Shown here one piece after another: positions 26,594 to 35,743 of a stretch of 64,000 nucleotides of DNA. The notes under the pieces were generated by a model that ran no database searches, had not been told where the DNA came from, and saw nothing but the letters and a program-made list of their open reading frames with translations. Every line of letters starts with the position of its first letter. Within the stretch, counting starts at the first letter, position 1. The stretch spans positions 213,694-277,693 of the forward strand of contig NZ_JACGUT010000058.1 in NCBI RefSeq assembly GCF_014076845.1, read 5' to 3'. The translations under genes were made by a program, and so were the position numbers. The DNA comes from Colwellia sp. MB3u-41 (GTDB lineage: Bacteria; Pseudomonadota; Gammaproteobacteria; Enterobacterales; Alteromonadaceae).

Positions 26594-27387
26594 GATATAA
26601 CGTCCTTAAAGCGAAATAGTCGCCAAGGTTTGCTGGGGAGTTGACACCAAAAAAGTGCCGTTAGCAAAGCAGTAAAATAAAGGCCAATTTGCAGTAATGT
26701 GGGACTTGCATCGTAACCCAATAAAGCTTTCAAAAAATGTCCTAATTCAGACTTTTCTCTGACAATAAAGTTGAGATCAAAAATCATCCGGCTACTCGGT
26801 AAAAAATCAATTTGTAATAATAAATCACTCGTCTTATTGAATAATCCGCAAGCAAAAAGGATGAAAATAAGTTCAGTACTTCGAGCATAGAAACGTTCAT
26901 TGAGAAACAAGCAGAAAAAATACAATAAAATACTAATGCTAATACAAATACCGACACCTAGCACAACACCAATAAAAAGAGTATTAACGACATTGGCTTG
27001 CGACCAATACCCGAGAAAGTAAATAAGAAAGGTAGTGCCTTGAAGCATAATAAGACATGCCAAAATAGCAGTAGCATATAAAGAATTTTTACATTCGCTT
27101 AGGGTATTTTCAATTTTATTTGAGGTATTAATAAAACCCAAAATCAATATATACACAAGTACATGCGTACTGGCATAAAACCATTCAAGCCCCGTATCAT
27201 CAAATAATTGGCTGATTACATCGATGCAGAGCCAAAGTAGTAACATTAAAAAAACACCAATTACTGCGCCACTAAAGAGCGTAAAGCCAGATAAGTGAAA
27301 CTTACTTTTAATCGACAACAACAATGCGAGTACTATAAAAACAACGAGGCTATTACTCAAAAACAAGAGAACAGTATTAATCAACAT
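26590..27387 (-). CDS. FTR1-like membrane protein lacking the iron-binding REXXE motifs
   Basis: 265 residues with about seven membrane helices. The C-terminal part SELGHFLKALLGYDASPTLL and the helix layout match the FTR1/EfeU iron permease family. FTR1 proteins carry a REGLE-type motif in helix 1 and another in helix 4; here the corresponding stretches read LSNSLVV (residues ~10-16) and LQGTTF (~115-120), so both motifs are gone. Iron transport by the classical mechanism is therefore unlikely. It overlaps the cupredoxin-like gene (TAATG) and the barrel gene (ATGA). Confidence 0.65.
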   Translation of the reverse strand: MLINTVLLFLSNSLVVFIVLALLLSIKSKFHLSGFTLFSGAVIGVFLMLLLWLCIDVISQLFDDTGLEWFYASTHVLVYILILGFINTSNKIENTLSECKNSLYATAILACLIMLQGTTFLIYFLGYWSQANVVNTLFIGVVLGVGICISISILLYFFCLFLNERFYARSTELIFILFACGLFNKTSDLLLQIDFLPSSRMIFDLNFIVREKSELGHFLKALLGYDASPTLLQIGLYFTALLTALFWCQLPSKPWRLFRFKDVIS

Positions 27388-27797
27388 TAAGCTCCTCCTG
27401 GTTTATTTTCTTGCAGAGGTTTTACTCTTTTATTACGCTCTGGAGTAGATGTAACCACAATAGTCCCTTTCGCACTATTAGGGTTAAATTCACCAAAGAA
27501 CTGATACTTTCCTTCAGGTAATGGACCAATAAAAATAACCGCTTTCTTGTTTGGAAAAATAACCTTTTCTCGATTTAAATCAAAACTGTCAAACTCTTCA
27601 GGTGTTGTATCACGATTATAAATAATGAGTTTAATTTTTTCATTAGCGGGAATTTTTATCACGGATGGGGAAAATAAGTGATCTTTTAACTCTACAATGT
27701 ATTCAACACGCTTAGCCCATACATTAAGACTCAAAATTAAAGACATAAAAAGGCTAATAATACTGATTTTCTTTATAAAAACAGAGCACAATTTCAC
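27387..27797 (-). CDS. Periplasmic cupredoxin-like protein (FTR1-associated type)
   Basis: 136 residues. Residues 1-28 are a signal peptide ending NVWA-K. The mature domain reads as the FTR1-associated cupredoxin fold: LKDHLFSPSVIKIPANEKIK, RDTTPEEFDSFDLNREKV and GPLPEGKYQFFGEFNP. Family members I recall have FGEFHP or FGDFHP, with a metal-binding His; here it is Asn, and the mature part has no Cys. Copper or iron binding is thus doubtful. The start is GTG, sharing GTGA with the kinase stop. Confidence 0.82.
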   Translation of the reverse strand: MKLCSVFIKKISIISLFMSLILSLNVWAKRVEYIVELKDHLFSPSVIKIPANEKIKLIIYNRDTTPEEFDSFDLNREKVIFPNKKAVIFIGPLPEGKYQFFGEFNPNSAKGTIVVTSTPERNKRVKPLQENKPGGA

Positions 27798-29200
27798 GTA
27801 TTATCCTCTTGTTTTTGTTCACGCTGATTTAATTTCATATTACTGTACTGAGCCTTTTGAGGAAAGGTTACTAACACTTTAAGCCCATTTAATTGCGTTG
27901 ATTTTGCTAAGGTTATTTTCCCTTGATGTAATTTAACAATATGCTGAACAATGGCTAAACCTAAACCACACCCTACAACAGTTGATTGATGGCTATCACC
28001 ACCAACACGATAAAAACGGTCAAAAACCCTGTCGTATTCACTTTGTTTAATACCAGGACCAGAGTCTTCGACGATTAGCGTAAAGCTTTGTTCATTAACC
28101 TGTGTTTTCACCAATATTTTCCCACCATTGGGCGTATATTTGCAGGCATTACCAATTAAGTTTTTAACTAAGGTAAGTAGAGCAAATTCATTTGCGTAAA
28201 TTGTAGAAACTTGGCTTTCAAGTGAAATTTCGTGCTGATGTTTCATTATTTCAGGGTATAAATCGCTGATCACCTGTTGTAATAAAGCCTGTAGCTCAAG
28301 TTGAGTAACTGCCATGATAAGTTGATCGGGATTGGTACGATTAAGCGTTAATATTTGATCAACAACATGTGCCATTCGGTCAACACTTTGGCCTAATTGC
28401 ATGAGAGAAACTTGCCCGTCATTGTCGAGTTTTTTACTTTGGGTCATTTGTAAATTGTGCACATTAATTTTAAGCACACTTAATGGAGTTCTTAGCTCAT
28501 GCGCTGCATCTGAGGCAAAATGACGTTCACGGGTAAAAGCAGATGATAAACGCTCAAATAATAAATTAAGTGTGTGAATCACAGGTTGTAATTCTTTTGT
28601 TGATGTTACACTTGAAAGCTTTGACAAGTCATTTATTTTTTTTCCTGAGAGCTCTCTTCGTAAAACAGTCAAAGGCTTTAAAGCTTGGCGAATTGCCATA
28701 AAAATAAATAACGCAATAACGGGAATAACCAAAATAATAGGTGTCACCGCAGACAAAATGACGTCTTGTGCTAACGAAAATCTTTGTTCAAGCGGTTGAG
28801 CAACAAGTACCCTTTTTTGAGGTAATTGTTCTTTGGTTGTTTCAATAAATACTCGCCAACGCTGCCCTAGAAAATTCAGGTCAGTGAACCCCGAAGGTAA
28901 GTCAGTTAATAGCATCTGAGGCGCATTATTAGTCCGTAATAATAAGGTTTCATTATTGAATAATTGGTAAGCTATGTGGTCAGAAGGTATAACGGTTGCA
29001 TTACTGGCTGAACTTTCCAAGGCACTTTTATTATAAGTTGCCGATGTCGCGAGTAACGTTTTCCCTATAATTTGTAATTGTTCATCAAACAAATCATTTG
29101 CCTGACTCATACTCGCCTTATAACCTTGTATAGCAGCAAGAAATGTTACCAACGTGATAATTGACAATAGTATAAGGACTAAATAACGGCGAATAGACAT
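27794..29200 (-). CDS. Membrane sensor histidine kinase (EnvZ/QseC-like)
   Basis: 468 residues. One membrane helix at ~5-25, a periplasmic sensor of ~120 residues and a second helix at ~155-175. HisKA (~230-295) has the phosphorylated His in ASDAAHELRTPLSVL. The ATPase domain (~335-450) has LVKNLIGNACKYTPNGG, VEDSGPGIK and GCGLGLAIVQHI. Together with the OmpR-type regulator upstream (TAATG overlap) it should control the downstream cupredoxin/FTR1-like/barrel genes, with which it overlaps by 4 bp. The periplasmic ligand is unknown. Confidence 0.95.
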   Translation of the reverse strand: MSIRRYLVLILLSIITLVTFLAAIQGYKASMSQANDLFDEQLQIIGKTLLATSATYNKSALESSASNATVIPSDHIAYQLFNNETLLLRTNNAPQMLLTDLPSGFTDLNFLGQRWRVFIETTKEQLPQKRVLVAQPLEQRFSLAQDVILSAVTPIILVIPVIALFIFMAIRQALKPLTVLRRELSGKKINDLSKLSSVTSTKELQPVIHTLNLLFERLSSAFTRERHFASDAAHELRTPLSVLKINVHNLQMTQSKKLDNDGQVSLMQLGQSVDRMAHVVDQILTLNRTNPDQLIMAVTQLELQALLQQVISDLYPEIMKHQHEISLESQVSTIYANEFALLTLVKNLIGNACKYTPNGGKILVKTQVNEQSFTLIVEDSGPGIKQSEYDRVFDRFYRVGGDSHQSTVVGCGLGLAIVQHIVKLHQGKITLAKSTQLNGLKVLVTFPQKAQYSNMKLNQREQKQEDNT

Positions 29201-29859
29201 TAAGTTTTATTCACCGTATAACCTACGCCTCTTACTGTTTTTATAAAGTGATCCGGCAGTTTTTTGCGTAAGTTATGAATATGAACCTCTACAGCATTGC
29301 TTGCCACTTCTTCACCCCATTCATATAAACGCGATTCAATTTGTTCCCTTGATTGAATTCTACCTGCATTTTCCATCAATGCTTTTAGCACCATGTATTC
29401 TTTTTTCGACGCTTTGAGTTCATCCTCTTCAATAAAAATTTTATGTGCAGTAGTGTCAATCACCACTTGTGAACAAATAATTAATGCTGATTCAGCGGTA
29501 CCTAACCGACGTTCAATCACTCTAAGGCGTGCTAAGAGCTCACTAATCTCAAAAGGTTTAACCAAATAATCGTCTGCGCCAAAATCTAAGCCTTTGATTT
29601 TATCTTCAAGTGAATCTCTTGCCGTAAGGATGATCACAGGAATATCAAGCTTGCGATCACGAGTACGCTTAAGTATTTCTAAACCGTCAATATCAGGTAA
29701 GCCTAGATCAAGAATCACTAAGTCTTGATCTATGACAGCCAGCGCTGAAATTGCCGCATTGCCATTATCAACATGATTAACAACAAAACCTTCATGGCGA
29801 AGTGACTGCTGCAGCCCTAAAGCTAATGGCATGTCGTCTTCAACTAACAATATACGCAT
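29200..29859 (-). CDS. OmpR-family DNA-binding response regulator
   Basis: 219 residues from ATG 29859, chosen because AAGGAAA lies just upstream and the product opens MRILLVEDD; a longer frame to 29916 would add 19 atypical residues. Receiver: LVEDDMPLA, LVILDLGLPDIDG, LTAR and LVKPF. Winged helix (~125-219): KKEYMVLKALMENAGRI, SNAVEVHIHNLRKKL and FIKTVRGVGY. It is the first gene of the operon and presumably autoregulates it. Confidence 0.95.
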   Translation of the reverse strand: MRILLVEDDMPLALGLQQSLRHEGFVVNHVDNGNAAISALAVIDQDLVILDLGLPDIDGLEILKRTRDRKLDIPVIILTARDSLEDKIKGLDFGADDYLVKPFEISELLARLRVIERRLGTAESALIICSQVVIDTTAHKIFIEEDELKASKKEYMVLKALMENAGRIQSREQIESRLYEWGEEVASNAVEVHIHNLRKKLPDHFIKTVRGVGYTVNKT

Positions 29860-30390
29860 ATGTTTCCTTGAATGATTAAACCGACAACTATTATTTTTAT
29901 TAATTAAAGACAACATATACCGACTTTCGATATTTTGTGGGAAGAATTATTTTCCACTCGCTATCTATCTTTAAGATAAGTTTATTGCACAAAAAACAAA
30001 TACAGTGGCCTGCTTATATTCTCGCTCATCAGACAAAGTTTCTCTATAAAAATAAATAATACCAAACTTCGTTAATCATTAGGTGATATATGCCATCGTA
30101 TATTTTATTTGATTACAGGTGCTGAAAAAAAATAACAAACTTTTCTTAGGTAAAGCTTAAGAAAAAAATTATTACCCTCACTAGATAAAAATAGTGTTAA
30201 TTGTCTGTCCTTACAACTTCATTCATTGATAACACAGTGCAAAGCGTCCATACCGCCTCATTTATAGCTTTGTAGACCGCAACAGGATAAGTCTATCAAT
30301 ATAGCGAGCATATAAATGATCAAAAAAGTGCTTGAATAAACACCACAAACGATATACTGTACATCCATACAGTATATCGAGATTCCAGAA
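29860..30390 (+). other. 531-bp divergent intergenic region
   Basis: Divergent promoter region for the two-component operon (-) and sulA (+). It holds the LexA operator near its right end and an 8-bp inverted repeat TTTTCTTA-N9-TAAGAAAA at 30141-30165 that could be an operator or weak hairpin. No coding sequence was recognised in the rest. Confidence 0.6.
30357..30372. promoter_or_regulatory. LexA-binding site (SOS box) upstream of sulA
   Basis: CTGT-N8-ACAG match (CTGTACATCCATACAG) to the gammaproteobacterial LexA consensus. It is embedded in the longer palindrome TATACTGT...ACAGTATA and lies 18 bases before the sulA start, so LexA would cover the promoter or ribosome-binding region. Sequence match is exact; regulation is inferred from the known SOS system. 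Confidence 0.92.
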
Positions 30391-30882
30391 ATGAATTTAT
30401 TAAATCACTTTAATACCAATGCGTTAACTATAAAAAATAAAAGTTTAACAATTGAAAACCCCAATTGGTGTGATGTAAGAGTTATTGCAAATACCGTTGA
30501 AGTTTCTCAGCAGTATACTGAAATATTCCAAAAACATGATTTAGATAACAAATGGATCTTAATGATAAACCCTGAAGAAAAACCACTTCAACAATTATCT
30601 ACCCAAGGAAAAATAGATCCTAAAAAAATTCTTAAAGTGAATATTCATCAACGGAACATCTCACTAAAAACCATCAAAAATGCCTTAGAGAAAGGTCATT
30701 GCTCGGCGGTTATTTTATGTAATGCCACATTAGATAAATCTCAATTAACTCAATTAACTCAATTCGCTGAGAAAGGACAAACCAAATGCATTATTTTAAC
30801 GAAGCAAGCACAAAAACGTTTAAATCAAAACCGACTAGGACGTTACGTAACTATTTCGGACTCTTCTTTGTTATTGCATTAA
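30391..30882 (+). CDS. sulA: SulA-like SOS cell division inhibitor
   Basis: 163 residues with the SulA/RecA-like core: WILMINPEEKP, LKVNIHQRNISLKTIKNALE and GHCSAVILCNATLD. SulA sequesters FtsZ during DNA damage and halts division. A perfect SOS box directly upstream strengthens the call more than the moderate protein similarity does. The C-terminus ends shortly after TKQAQKRLNQNRLG. It is monocistronic; the next gene begins 95 bp later. Confidence 0.88.
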   Translation: MNLLNHFNTNALTIKNKSLTIENPNWCDVRVIANTVEVSQQYTEIFQKHDLDNKWILMINPEEKPLQQLSTQGKIDPKKILKVNIHQRNISLKTIKNALEKGHCSAVILCNATLDKSQLTQLTQFAEKGQTKCIILTKQAQKRLNQNRLGRYVTISDSSLLLH

Positions 30883-30977
30883 TGTCGTTTGAAAATATTT
30901 TTTCGTTAATAAAAGAGAAAATAAAATTTTGCTCTGATAAAATAGATAATATGCTTTTTTAGGATTATGCTCGTTTT

Positions 30978-31487
30978 ATGCAATGCCCATGTGGTTCGAA
31001 TATTAGTTTCAAAAAATGTTGTTTTTTATTCATAAATCAAGAAGCGCAAGCGCTATCACCTGAGCAATTGATGCGTTCACGTTATAGTGCTTATGCAACA
31101 AAATCTGCTGATTATATTTACAATACGTATGCCGAATCTAGCAGAGCATATCAGTCATTGACTGATATTTTTGCATGGGCAAAAGACACTAAATGGTTAA
31201 AACTCACCATAAATTCAGCAAGTGAATATACTGAGATTAAGATTAAAAGATCGGCAAACGCTGATATTAATGAAGATAAGTCGAACACAGTGTGTTTTTC
31301 TGCTTATTACCAACACCAAGATGCATATTTTATAATGAAAGAAACTTCACGTTTTATTGTTGAAGACAATCAATGGCGTTATCTAGATGGTGAGGTCAGT
31401 ATCAACGAAGAGTTACCAACCCCAAAAAGAAATGAATTATGTTTTTGTCATAGCAATAAAAAATTTAAACAATGCTGTGGTTCATAA
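30978..31487 (+). CDS. ychJ: YchJ-family protein with two SEC-C motifs
   Basis: 169 residues. A zinc-binding SEC-C motif opens the protein (CPCGSNISFKKCC) and another closes it (CFCHSNKKFKQCC), flanking an NTF2-like middle (PEQLMRSRYSAYAT, ETSRFIVEDNQWRYLDGE). This is the UPF0225/YchJ layout. Function is unknown. The stop at 31487 is 2 bp from the end of the convergent VC2046-like gene. Confidence 0.94.
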   Translation: MQCPCGSNISFKKCCFLFINQEAQALSPEQLMRSRYSAYATKSADYIYNTYAESSRAYQSLTDIFAWAKDTKWLKLTINSASEYTEIKIKRSANADINEDKSNTVCFSAYYQHQDAYFIMKETSRFIVEDNQWRYLDGEVSINEELPTPKRNELCFCHSNKKFKQCCGS

Positions 31488-31489
31488 AG

Positions 31490-32035
31490 TCAGGCAATAA
31501 CATCAAGTAAAGGAGCCTTTACTATCGTGTTATGAACAGCGTTAAGCCAACCTGTCGCGTCAAATGATAATCTTGAAGTATCTGAGTTCAACAAGGTATT
31601 ATTTTTTTGCTGACCAAATTTTTTCTGACAATAAAGTGATGTATTACTTAAGACTAGCTGTGTTACATGCTTTTTATCATCACGAAAGGCGAGTGGTCTA
31701 GGTGATAATGCATTCGATAAACGTAATTCTGCTAAGTTATTTTGTTGAATAAGCTCGGCTTGATCAAACATGGCTATCGTGTGTTTTTCATCTAAAGATA
31801 AAGGCGCTTTTTCTGGAAGTTCAAAGTCTCTACGTAAACTTAAATCATTAGTCGTTTTGATATCAGCGACAGTTTTTGGTAAAGAAAACTGACTATGGCT
31901 TCGAACATCCTCAGTTAACATCGCCAATAACAGAGAAAAGTCTGCACGTCGGGCACTGTGGACACTTTCATTAAGTTGTTCACCTAATTGTAATTCGTGT
32001 ACCAGAATTTGACTGTCAACTGACTCTGTAAGCAA
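31490..32035 (-). CDS. Conserved protein, VC2046/SO_2500-like family
   Basis: 181 residues without signal peptide or membrane segment. The block HELQLGEQLNESVHSARRAD followed by FSLLLAMLTEDVR is what I recall from the VC2046/SO_2500 family, found in Vibrio and Shewanella. Function is unknown. It converges with ychJ and is divergent from xthA, with a 205-bp intergenic region at its 5' side. Confidence 0.7.
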   Translation of the reverse strand: MLTESVDSQILVHELQLGEQLNESVHSARRADFSLLLAMLTEDVRSHSQFSLPKTVADIKTTNDLSLRRDFELPEKAPLSLDEKHTIAMFDQAELIQQNNLAELRLSNALSPRPLAFRDDKKHVTQLVLSNTSLYCQKKFGQQKNNTLLNSDTSRLSFDATGWLNAVHNTIVKAPLLDVIA

Positions 32036-32240
32036 TGATCTTCAACTTTATTGTTTTATATAAAATTTATATCGACAGAACCTTAATTTTAATGAGCTTA
32101 ATTTTCATTTATTTACAAATTTTGCTCTCGATTAGTATTGTTAGGGTAAATAAGTGTCTAATTCTCTTCACTCGCAATTAATAATAACCTTCGATGATAA
32201 CTTCTGGTAGCATATAAAAAAATTAATACTGAGTGTTTTT

Positions 32241-33047
32241 ATGAAAATCATTAGCTTTAACATTAATGGCCTCCGCGCGCGTTTACATCAACTTCAAGCC
32301 ATAATAGATAAACATCAACCTGATATTATTGGCTTACAAGAAATCAAAGTTCATAATGATGCTTTTCCTATAGAAGCTGTCGAAGCGATGGGCTATCACG
32401 TTTATTTTCATGGTCAAAAAGCACATTATGGTGTTGCTATGTTATGTAAAAAAGAACCTAGTATTATAAAAATGGGTTTCCCAAGCGATACAGACGATGC
32501 TCAAAAACGTATGATCATGGTTGAAACTACCAATGAGCAAGGTGAAAAAGTGACGATACTTAACGGTTATTTTCCGCAAGGAGATAATATTGCCCATGAA
32601 ACTAAGTACCCTTACAAGCGTCAGTTTTATAAAGATTTAATGACTTATTTAAATGAAAATCACACACCTGAAGAGCATGTGGTTATTATGGGAGATATTA
32701 ATATTTCCCCAATTGATTTAGATATTGGCATTGGTGAACCCAACCAAAAACGTTGGTTAAAAACAGGAAAGTGTAGCTTTCAACCAGAAGAACGAGAATG
32801 GCTTGCCACCTTAATGAGTTGGGGCTTTAAAGATACCTTCAGAGATTTACACCCGACGAAGACAGAACGTTACTCGTGGTTTGATTATCGCTCTAAAGGT
32901 TTTGTTGATAACCGTGGTTTACGTATTGATGTTGTATTAGCGACTCATAAAATGGCCGCAACATGTATCGAAGCTGATGTTGACTACGAATTACGTGGTA
33001 TTGAAAAGCCTTCAGATCATGCCCCTATTTGGTCAACTTTTAAGTAA
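32241..33047 (+). CDS. xthA: Exodeoxyribonuclease III
   Basis: 268 residues, matching E. coli ExoIII. It is an AP endonuclease and 3'-5' exonuclease for base-excision repair. The N-terminus [13 protein letters not shown], the metal-binding Glu in [21 protein letters not shown] and the catalytic SDHAPIW at the C-terminus are all intact. A 16-bp gap separates it from rlmA, so the two may be co-transcribed. Confidence 0.97.
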   Translation: MKIISFNINGLRARLHQLQAIIDKHQPDIIGLQEIKVHNDAFPIEAVEAMGYHVYFHGQKAHYGVAMLCKKEPSIIKMGFPSDTDDAQKRMIMVETTNEQGEKVTILNGYFPQGDNIAHETKYPYKRQFYKDLMTYLNENHTPEEHVVIMGDINISPIDLDIGIGEPNQKRWLKTGKCSFQPEEREWLATLMSWGFKDTFRDLHPTKTERYSWFDYRSKGFVDNRGLRIDVVLATHKMAATCIEADVDYELRGIEKPSDHAPIWSTFK

Positions 33048-33063
33048 CCGTTAAGTAAATATT

Positions 33064-33879
33064 ATGTTCCCTGCACAATATATTTGTCCAATTTGCAAAG
33101 AGTCATTAACGTTGAAAAGCAAAATTTATCGTTGTGAAAACAATCATAGCTTTGATGAGGCTAAAGAAGGTTATGTAAATTTATTGCCTGTTCAATATAA
33201 ACATTCAAAAGATCCCGGTGACAATAAAGCGATGGTTAATGCTCGCCGTGCATTTTTAGATAAGGGCTTTTATCAACCTCTTGCTAACGTATTACAGTCG
33301 CTTTATCAACAATATGGTGATTTAACCAAGCCTGTCTTTGATGCTGGCTGCGGTGAAGGGTTTTACACTCAGCAGTATGTAAAGCCAACAAATAATGTTT
33401 ATGGTATTGATATTGCTAAAAATGCTGTTAAAAATGCGGCTAAAAAATACCAAGATTGTCAATTTAGCGTTGGCACGTTGTCACTATTACCTTTTAGTGA
33501 AAATTACTTTTCTTGGATTAACTCTATTTATGCGCCAATTCTTGAGGAAGAGTTTACGAGAGTATTAGCATACAAGGGGTATTTAGTCACAGTAACGCCA
33601 GCAAAAAATCATTTAATTGAGTTGAAGGCATTAATATACCGAGATGCGAAGCAGCATGATATCAGTAAAAGTCCTATTGAAAATTTAACATTAGTTGAGC
33701 AAAAAGAAGTAAATTATGTGATGGAGTTTACCCAAAGTGAAGACATCATTAACTTGTTGGCTATGACCCCTTTTGCCTTTAAAACAAGTGAAAGCTTACT
33801 TGACGACTTAAAAGCGAGAGATAACTTTACTTGCCAAGCAGACTTTTTAATACGTCTTTATCAAAATACGCTTTACTAA
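33064..33879 (+). CDS. rlmA: 23S rRNA (guanine-N1)-methyltransferase RlmA
   Basis: 271 residues. An N-terminal zinc finger (CPICKESL...CENNHSFD) followed by AKEGYVNLLPVQ and a class I SAM fold (VFDAGCGEGFYTQQY, IDIAKNAVKNAAKKY) is diagnostic for RlmA, which methylates G745 of 23S rRNA. LEEEFTRVLAYKGYLVTVTP is the matching later block. The yfbV gene converges on it from the opposite strand. Confidence 0.94.
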   Translation: MFPAQYICPICKESLTLKSKIYRCENNHSFDEAKEGYVNLLPVQYKHSKDPGDNKAMVNARRAFLDKGFYQPLANVLQSLYQQYGDLTKPVFDAGCGEGFYTQQYVKPTNNVYGIDIAKNAVKNAAKKYQDCQFSVGTLSLLPFSENYFSWINSIYAPILEEEFTRVLAYKGYLVTVTPAKNHLIELKALIYRDAKQHDISKSPIENLTLVEQKEVNYVMEFTQSEDIINLLAMTPFAFKTSESLLDDLKARDNFTCQADFLIRLYQNTLY

Positions 33880-33901
33880 ACTTAACAGGGTAATGAAGTA
33901 A

Positions 33902-34333
33902 TCAAAATGTAGAGTTTTGAGATTGGTGGCTAATATTAAGTAGCTTTGCTAAATCAATAAAACGTGGTTTATGCACTGATAACTTTATTGAACCACCCGC
34001 TTCATTGACTTTAGCAACACTTTCTTTATACCAAGAAGCCAGAGCTACGGGTAAAAACTTATCAGCTTTAAGTCCTAGCATCAATAATGCCTGTACCGGA
34101 ATACTTAAAATAAATAAGCTATAAACTAAAGCTTGTGGCAATAAAGTTACTGAACCAAGATAAAGTTGCATAATAAAAGAAAATAGCGCAATTCCCGGTA
34201 AATAACGGAAAACCAAACGGCTAATTTGTACGGCTTGATATTCGGCAAAATAATTACCTAATTCAGCTCGCTGAGGCCAAAGTTGCATATACTTTCGACC
34301 TAGCTTGATCAGTTCGACTACACTCATATTCAT
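33902..34333 (-). CDS. yfbV: YfbV-family inner membrane protein (UPF0208)
   Basis: About 143 residues from ATG 34333 (product begins MNMSVVELIKLGRKYM). The start at 34375 would add 14 atypical residues. Two membrane helices (~45-65 and ~72-92) are followed by a soluble tail with GLKADKFLPVALASWYKE. As in E. coli it lies divergent from ackA. E. coli YfbV helps insulate the Ter macrodomain; that role is family knowledge only. Confidence 0.88.
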   Translation of the reverse strand: MNMSVVELIKLGRKYMQLWPQRAELGNYFAEYQAVQISRLVFRYLPGIALFSFIMQLYLGSVTLLPQALVYSLFILSIPVQALLMLGLKADKFLPVALASWYKESVAKVNEAGGSIKLSVHKPRFIDLAKLLNISHQSQNSTF

Positions 34334-34524
34334 AGGCGACACATTATAACAACTGTTATTTAAAAGATAGCACAAAGTTGTAACTAGTTTTAATGAAATA
34401 ACCGTAAAGTGACTTTCCTTCGTTTATATCAATATTTCGTCGGTATAAATGGTCTATAATCATTTCCATTAACGTATTGTAATAAAACACTTAACCTCTT
34501 TTTAAATGAGCATTAAATAAAACT

Positions 34525-35739
34525 ATGAAAAAAAATCTAATTTTAGTGTTAAATTGCGGGAGCTCTTCCTTAAAGTTTTCTTTAATAGAGCCTGAAAACG
34601 GTGAAACAGTGCTTTTAGGGCTAGCCGAACGCTTATTATCTGACCAAGCAAGTATAAAAATCAAATATCAGGGGCAAACAACAAAAAGTACATTACCTAG
34701 CCCATTTGATCATCAAACAGCGATACTCACTTTAGTTGAAGCGTTAGCCTTGTATAAACTGAATTTGCAAATTTTTGCGATAGGCCACCGAGTTGTTCAT
34801 GGCGGGGAAAGCTATTGTACGCCTACATTAGTTACCAATGAGGTAAAAACATTAATCGACAATTTATCTCGACTTGCACCCTTACACAACTTTGCAAACT
34901 TAATCGGTATTAACGCGGCAGAAGCTGTTTTTTCAAATTTACCTCAAGTAGTTGTTTTTGACACCGCATTTCATCAAACTATGCCAGAAAAAGCTTATAT
35001 TTATGGTATTCCCTACGCCCTTTACCAAGAAAATGGCATTCGTCGGTATGGTTTTCATGGTACTAGCCATTATTTTGTTGCACAAGAAGCGGCAAAAAGA
35101 CTGAATAAACCGCTCAGTAAAGGTAATTTCATTAGTGCTCATTTAGGTAATGGTTGCAGTATTTCAGCGATTAAGAATGGGCAAAGTGTCGATACAAGTT
35201 TAGGCTTTACACCCCTCGAAGGCGTTATGATGGGAACACGCAGTGGCGATGTTGACCCTGGTATTATTTTTTACCTCATCAATCAATTAGGTTATACCAC
35301 AGAGCAAGTGAGTCATTTACTGCATAAAGAAAGTGGTCTACTAGGGGTTTCAGGTTTAAGCAACGATTGCCGTGAAATTGAAGATGCGTGGTTGAAAGAA
35401 AAAAATCCACGAGCAAAGTTAGCATTAGACATATTTTGCTACAGAATCGCAAAATCAATTGCTTCATTTACCGCCAGCTTGACCTCACTCGATGCCTTAA
35501 TTTTCACTGGTGGCATAGGGGAAAATTCAGCGCTTATTCGTGAAAATATTATTGATCAACTTAGCTTACTTAATTTTTTTGTCTCGAATGAAAAAAATAT
35601 AACATGCCGCTTTGGTCAAGCAGGTCATATAAATACTGAAAATTCTCGTCAAATCTTAGTTATCCCAACCAATGAAGAATGGGTTATTGCCGAGCAAACC
35701 TCACAACTTTTATTAAATAAATTACCCGATAAGGAATAA
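34525..35739 (+). CDS. ackA: Acetate kinase
   Basis: 404 residues. It interconverts acetate plus ATP and acetyl phosphate. Diagnostic motifs are VLNCGSSSLKFSL, GHRVVHGGESY, the catalytic region VFDTAFHQTMP, GFHGTSH, SAHLGNGCSISA and LIFTGGIGENS. pta follows after 4 bp in the same operon, so the pair runs the acetate/acetyl-CoA node. Confidence 0.98.
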   Translation: MKKNLILVLNCGSSSLKFSLIEPENGETVLLGLAERLLSDQASIKIKYQGQTTKSTLPSPFDHQTAILTLVEALALYKLNLQIFAIGHRVVHGGESYCTPTLVTNEVKTLIDNLSRLAPLHNFANLIGINAAEAVFSNLPQVVVFDTAFHQTMPEKAYIYGIPYALYQENGIRRYGFHGTSHYFVAQEAAKRLNKPLSKGNFISAHLGNGCSISAIKNGQSVDTSLGFTPLEGVMMGTRSGDVDPGIIFYLINQLGYTTEQVSHLLHKESGLLGVSGLSNDCREIEDAWLKEKNPRAKLALDIFCYRIAKSIASFTASLTSLDALIFTGGIGENSALIRENIIDQLSLLNFFVSNEKNITCRFGQAGHINTENSRQILVIPTNEEWVIAEQTSQLLLNKLPDKE

Positions 35740-35743
35740 AACG

